DNA of 14,984 bases from an uncultured Bacilli bacterium (GTDB lineage: Bacteria; Bacillota_I; Bacilli_A; RFN20; CAG-826): the NCBI GenBank assembly GCA_905236535.1, contig CAJOQN010000063.1, forward strand, positions 1 to 14,984. Reading direction: 5' to 3'. Shown here piece after piece: positions 12,148 through 14,984 of this stretch (position 1 is the first letter of the stretch; the number at the start of each line of letters is the position of its first letter). Made by a program: the position numbers and the translations under genes. Below the pieces are notes generated by a model. That model was not told the DNA's origin. It made no database searches and was given only the letters and a program-made list of their open reading frames with translations.

Positions 12148-13022
12148 TGAGCCTAAAGAAATATCTTGACAAACTTCCTTCTTTGAAGGGTAAAACAATA
12201 CTTGTGACTGGCGCGAATAGTGGTGTCGGTTTTTCTTTAAGCCAGCACATCTTAGAAAAAGAAGGAAAACTGGTGATGATGTGCCGTAATCAAGAAAGAA
12301 TGAATAAGGCTAAAGAAACCCTTCTTTTAAAATATCCAAAAGGAGAAATTGATACTTTAATTTTTGATCAATCAGACATCGAATCTATCAATCGCGCTTG
12401 TGAAGTAATTAAAGATTCATATCCTCATTTTTACGCTCTTGTTTTTAATGCTGGTATGTTACCAACAAATGATGATGAAGGGATAAATGGTGTTCCATCT
12501 TCTATTTGGACAAATTTTGTGACTTTAGACTATTTTTCCCATCAAATACTCACTTTATTCAAGGATTTACCTGGAAATAGGCGATATGTTTATCAAGGCT
12601 CATTAGCATCCAGATTACACCAAAAGAAGGTTCAATCTTTTAAAGACATCAAGCTTAAAATGTTTGATCAATATAACATCTCTAAAAATGGAGTGGAATC
12701 TCTATTTTATAATCTTCAAAGCGAAGCTGATGAACATTCATTGTTTCTTTTATGTGAACCAGGTGTTGTTTCCACTAATTTGTTCAATTCGAACTGGTTT
12801 ATGAAACATATTGGCAGACCAGCCATTAAGATTTTAAGCCATAGTCCATCGAAGGCCGCATTATGTGCTTTAAGATGCTTATATGATGATTCTAATAATG
12901 GTGATATGTTCGTACCACGTGGGTTATTTCAAATCATGGGATATCCTTGTAAAATGACTTATAAAAAGAAATCATATCATCCTCAATATTTAAATTATTC
13001 AAGAGATTTATGGAACAAGTAA
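12147..13022 (+). CDS. Short-chain dehydrogenase/reductase (SDR)
   Basis: The 291-aa protein has the classical SDR elements: nucleotide-binding TGANSGVG (21-28), FDQSD in the adenine-side loop (73-77), the NAG motif (101-103), catalytic Ser in YQGSLAS (S152), YNISK (Y176 and K180, YxxxK) and EPGVVSTNLF (204-213). The TG-x3-G-x-G spacing, R48 after the second strand (MCRNQER) and PG-x-VxTxL are typical of the retinol-dehydrogenase/protochlorophyllide-reductase-like branch, which usually uses NADP(H). The substrate is not predictable. It lies inside an operon: ATG 12147 overlaps the stop of the 56-aa gene, and its last 13 bases overlap the start of hflX. It has no Shine-Dalgarno site, so translation is probably coupled. 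Confidence 0.87.
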   Translation: MSLKKYLDKLPSLKGKTILVTGANSGVGFSLSQHILEKEGKLVMMCRNQERMNKAKETLLLKYPKGEIDTLIFDQSDIESINRACEVIKDSYPHFYALVFNAGMLPTNDDEGINGVPSSIWTNFVTLDYFSHQILTLFKDLPGNRRYVYQGSLASRLHQKKVQSFKDIKLKMFDQYNISKNGVESLFYNLQSEADEHSLFLLCEPGVVSTNLFNSNWFMKHIGRPAIKILSHSPSKAALCALRCLYDDSNNGDMFVPRGLFQIMGYPCKMTYKKKSYHPQYLNYSRDLWNK

Positions 13023-14266
13023 AAAAGACCAAAGCAATTCTCTTTTTGATAAATCCCAATGACAGGGATACTTTTGAAATGAAGTCTCTCATTGATACGG
13101 CTGGATATGAAATCGTTTTCATCGATAAACAAAATATTCAAGAGATCAATAAGTCATTCTATATGGGTAGTGGCAAGATTGAAGAGCTTGATGCTAGCCT
13201 TAAACTTCTTGATGGTTTTGATAAAACTAATAGTGTTTTGATTATCAATGTTGATTTGAATCAAACCCAATTGCGCAATATTCATGAATTATTAGATATC
13301 ACTATCATTGATAGAACCTCATTAATCTTAGAAATCTTTGAAAGCAACGCAAAAACTCAAGAAGCCAAAGCTCAAGTAATGATTGCAAAGCTTGAACATC
13401 TTTCCGCTCAACTAGTGGATGAGAAAGCTAATTATGCTCAAGTCACTTCTGGGAGAGGACACAATAAAGGAAGTGGCGAAACACAAAAAGAATTATCTAG
13501 ACGTGAGATTTCTTTAGCAATTCGTCATCTTAATAAACAACTTGAAAAGATTCGCCTTGCCCGACAAAATTCAAGAAAGAAGAGATTATCATCTTCGCTC
13601 ATTAATATTTCAATCGTCGGGTATACGAACGCTGGGAAATCGACCCTTTTAAATTCTTTAGTCTCTTTTTCTAAAAGAAAACCTGAAAAGAGTGTCTATG
13701 CTGAAGACAAATTATTTGCAACCCTAGAAACACAGTCGAGATTAATTGATGTTTATGGATATCCCTCTTTTATTATTACCGACACTGTTGGATTTATTGA
13801 TCGGCTTCCTCATTTTCTAGTGAAAGCCTTTATGTCGACATTAGAAACCATTAAAGATTCTGATTATATTATTGAAGTTGTCGATTCCTCATCCCCTCAT
13901 TCAACGGAGGAAAGAAGAACAACCGAAGAAGTCTTGGATGAATTAGGCTGCCATGATATTCCTAAAATTGTTATTTATAACAAAATGGATTTAGTGAAAT
14001 ATCCCTCTAATCTCTTGCTCGATAATGAAATTCATACTTCTTTACATAATTTAGATAACATAAAAGATGTCTTTAATTTCATATTGATGAACATCACCAA
14101 AGAGTGGGATGAAAAAGAAATTTTCGTGCCTTATGAATATGATTTAAGAATATTTTCAAAAGAAAACTTTATTTTAAATAAAAAAGAAGAAAAAGACGGT
14201 TATACCTTAACCGTCAGATTCAATCCTCGTTTTATTAATAAATATAATAATTATTTTTCTAATTGA
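13010..14266 (+). CDS. hflX: GTPase HflX
   Basis: HflX is a ribosome-associated GTPase that splits stalled or hibernating 70S ribosomes under stress. The 418-aa product shows the N-terminal HflX domain (YMGSGKIEEL 51-60; DRTSLILEIF 101-110), the glycine-rich loop and helical hairpin SGRGHNKGSGETQKELSRR (147-165), and the G domain: P-loop GYTNAGKS (204-211), DKLFATLE (233-240), DTVGFI (258-263) and NKMD (324-327). The canonical glycine loop TRGPGE reads NKGSGE here, a mild deviation. ATG 13010 lies within the last codons of the SDR gene (13-bp overlap) with only a weak AAGAG upstream, so expression is probably coupled. The TGA at 14264-14266 shows UGA is a stop. The 3' end overlaps the convergent kinase gene by 16 bp. 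Confidence 0.93.
   Translation: MEQVKKTKAILFLINPNDRDTFEMKSLIDTAGYEIVFIDKQNIQEINKSFYMGSGKIEELDASLKLLDGFDKTNSVLIINVDLNQTQLRNIHELLDITIIDRTSLILEIFESNAKTQEAKAQVMIAKLEHLSAQLVDEKANYAQVTSGRGHNKGSGETQKELSRREISLAIRHLNKQLEKIRLARQNSRKKRLSSSLINISIVGYTNAGKSTLLNSLVSFSKRKPEKSVYAEDKLFATLETQSRLIDVYGYPSFIITDTVGFIDRLPHFLVKAFMSTLETIKDSDYIIEVVDSSSPHSTEERRTTEEVLDELGCHDIPKIVIYNKMDLVKYPSNLLLDNEIHTSLHNLDNIKDVFNFILMNITKEWDEKEIFVPYEYDLRIFSKENFILNKKEEKDGYTLTVRFNPRFINKYNNYFSN
14186..14215 (-). terminator. Terminator of the guanylate-kinase-like gene, embedded in hflX
   Basis: GACGGTTA (14195-14202) and TAACCGTC (14208-14215) form a perfect 8-bp stem with a 5-nt loop. Read on the minus strand it starts 36 nt after the kinase stop codon and is followed by TTTTTCTTCTTTTT. 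On the plus strand it is preceded by A residues and not followed by a T-run. It lies wholly inside the hflX coding sequence. Confidence 0.75.
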
Positions 14267-14802
14267 CGTTTTTTTAGCTCTTGATGATAGAGCTCATAAA
14301 TATATTTGGCGACCTCATCAATGGTTGGATGTTGACTATCGATTTGATAATCCGCGATGATGGTCTTTTCATTTTGGAAAGTGTCACGATCGTTGATGAT
14401 GCGAATATTGGCTTGTTGCTCATTATCTCCTCTAAGGAGCATTCTTTTATAACGAGTTTCTTCATCACAGTTGAGGAAGAAGGTGACGATGTTAGGATCT
14501 TTTAAATCAACATATGATTTGAGACCAGAAGTATCGATAACCACACATCTGTTTTCATCTATTTGATCTTTTGTTGAGCCATAATAATTTCCATTATAGA
14601 TGGTGAATTCCACAAATCTTCCTTCTTCAATCATTTGTTGGAATCTTTCTTTTGTCACAAAGAAATAATCTCGTCCATCGATTTCTCCAGGACGTTTTTC
14701 TCTAGTGGTGGTTGTAATAATTTTAACAACCCCATAGTCTTTCATTAAAACTTTTGCAACTTCGGTCTTCCCGCTTGCGCTGGCCCCTGACAAAACTATC
14801 AT
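14251..14802 (-). CDS. Guanylate-kinase-like P-loop kinase
   Basis: The 183-aa protein has the guanylate kinase layout: P-loop GASASGKT (6-13), the GMP-binding run TTTTREKRPGEIDGRDYFFV (R34, R37, E40, G43, Y46), EFTIYNGNYYGS (65-76), a strand with VVIDTSG (87-93), the lid RYKRMLLRGDN and a C-terminal DRDTFQNEK region. It should phosphorylate GMP (or dGMP) to GDP with ATP in the cytosol. The P-loop differs from the usual GPSGxGKS by having Ala and Ser in place of the inner Gly positions, and the protein is about 20 residues shorter than typical Gmk, so it could be a paralog and not the only Gmk. ATG 14802 has no ribosome site but a perfect TATAAT 7 nt upstream. It is convergent with and overlaps hflX by 16 bp. 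Confidence 0.82.
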   Translation of the reverse strand: MIVLSGASASGKTEVAKVLMKDYGVVKIITTTTREKRPGEIDGRDYFFVTKERFQQMIEEGRFVEFTIYNGNYYGSTKDQIDENRCVVIDTSGLKSYVDLKDPNIVTFFLNCDEETRYKRMLLRGDNEQQANIRIINDRDTFQNEKTIIADYQIDSQHPTIDEVAKYIYELYHQELKKRQLEK

Positions 14803-14809
14803 ATTTCTT

Positions 14810-14815
14810 ATTATA
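14810..14815 (-). promoter_or_regulatory. Consensus -10 box, leaderless start of the guanylate-kinase-like gene
   Basis: TATAAT (14815-14810) on the minus strand is followed by seven bases (AAGAAAT) and ATG 14802, with no Shine-Dalgarno sequence. A weak -35 (TATCAC, 14838-14833) lies at 17 bp. The rest of 14803-14969 is very AT-rich and holds the 13-bp palindrome AATTAC-T-GTAATT (14870-14882). Confidence 0.6.
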
Positions 14816-14969
14816 ATAAAAAAATTTTTTATGTGATATTTTTTTAATATTTTTTACCCTATTTATTTAAATTACTGTAATTGGGCAGCAAAAAGATTTT
14901 TATTGAAAATTAAATTTTTTTTACGAAAATTGAAAAAAACTTCCTATTTCAATATTAGGAGGACTTTTT

Positions 14970-14984
14970 ATGAAACAATCAAAA
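14970..14984 (+). CDS. Start of a gene truncated by the window end
   Basis: ATG 14970 begins MKQSK, cut off by the end of the window. The start is convincing because AGGAGG (14957-14962) lies 7 nt upstream. The basic start could lead into a signal peptide, but five residues cannot identify the product. It is transcribed divergently from the guanylate-kinase-like gene. Confidence 0.6.

Noticed and set aside
14275..14293. AGCTCT/AGAGCT stem after hflX as a plus-strand terminator
   Set aside because: The T-run precedes the stem; the sequence after it (CATAAATATATTT) is not a proper T-tract.
1..14984. Defence island, mobile element, CRISPR array or tRNA/rRNA gene
   Set aside because: No transposase, integrase, repeat-spacer pattern, long terminal inverted repeats or cloverleaf-like stretch was found; the gene content is chromosomal metabolism, membrane and signalling.

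Overview
This window is AT-rich bacterial chromosome. Two genes end in TGA (stops at 4464-4466 and 14264-14266) and tryptophan is read from TGG, so the standard code is used and not the Mycoplasma code. Perfect AGGAGG-type ribosome sites, an RsbV/SpoIIAA-like STAS protein, tandem CNNM/CorC proteins and HflX fit an uncultured low-GC Bacilli lineage of the Erysipelotrichia/RF39/Acholeplasma-like type. This placement is inferred from the sequence. No rRNA, tRNA, CRISPR array, insertion sequence, phage gene or toxin-antitoxin pair is visible; it reads as ordinary core plus lineage-specific chromosome.

Layout. 1-216: the terminator of a gene to the left, then the terminator of a minus-strand pair. 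217-926 (-): two small membrane proteins of unknown role. 1143-3160 (+): a membrane diguanylate cyclase, then an intrinsic-terminator-like hairpin, then an HD-domain phosphohydrolase. 3157-3456 (-): a STAS-domain anti-sigma-factor antagonist. 3600-5551 (+): a PlsC-type acyltransferase and a membrane-anchored alpha/beta hydrolase in one operon. 5548-6366 (-): an XRE regulator with four membrane helices. 6540-7163 (+): a lipoprotein. 7313-8821 (+): a four-helix membrane protein with a Pro/Glu-rich linker and a conserved-looking C-terminal domain. 8866-9540 (-): a NERD nuclease-like protein with a zinc ribbon. 9643-11939 (+): two CNNM/CorC-type transport proteins. 11977-14266 (+): a 56-aa membrane protein, a short-chain dehydrogenase and the GTPase HflX. 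14251-14802 (-): a guanylate-kinase-like enzyme. 14970-end (+): the first codons of a gene with a strong ribosome site.

The most striking property is expression architecture. At about seven of twelve first genes, a -10 box lies only 6-9 nt before the ATG and no Shine-Dalgarno sequence is present, so the mRNAs should be leaderless or nearly so. The other first genes, and most operon-internal genes, have Shine-Dalgarno sites. Packing is tight: three convergent pairs overlap at their 3' ends. Two of them share a single TTAA that serves as the stop on both strands, and the intrinsic terminators sit inside the coding sequence of the opposing gene.

Functionally the window mixes membrane and envelope genes (acyltransferase, hydrolase, CNNM pair, several uncharacterised membrane proteins) with signalling genes (GGDEF, HD, STAS, XRE) and housekeeping GTP/GMP enzymes. 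I see no clear defence or biosynthetic cluster. The best candidates for undescribed biology are the 217-926 membrane pair, the 502-aa membrane protein, the membrane-bound XRE regulator and the leaderless/embedded-terminator layout.
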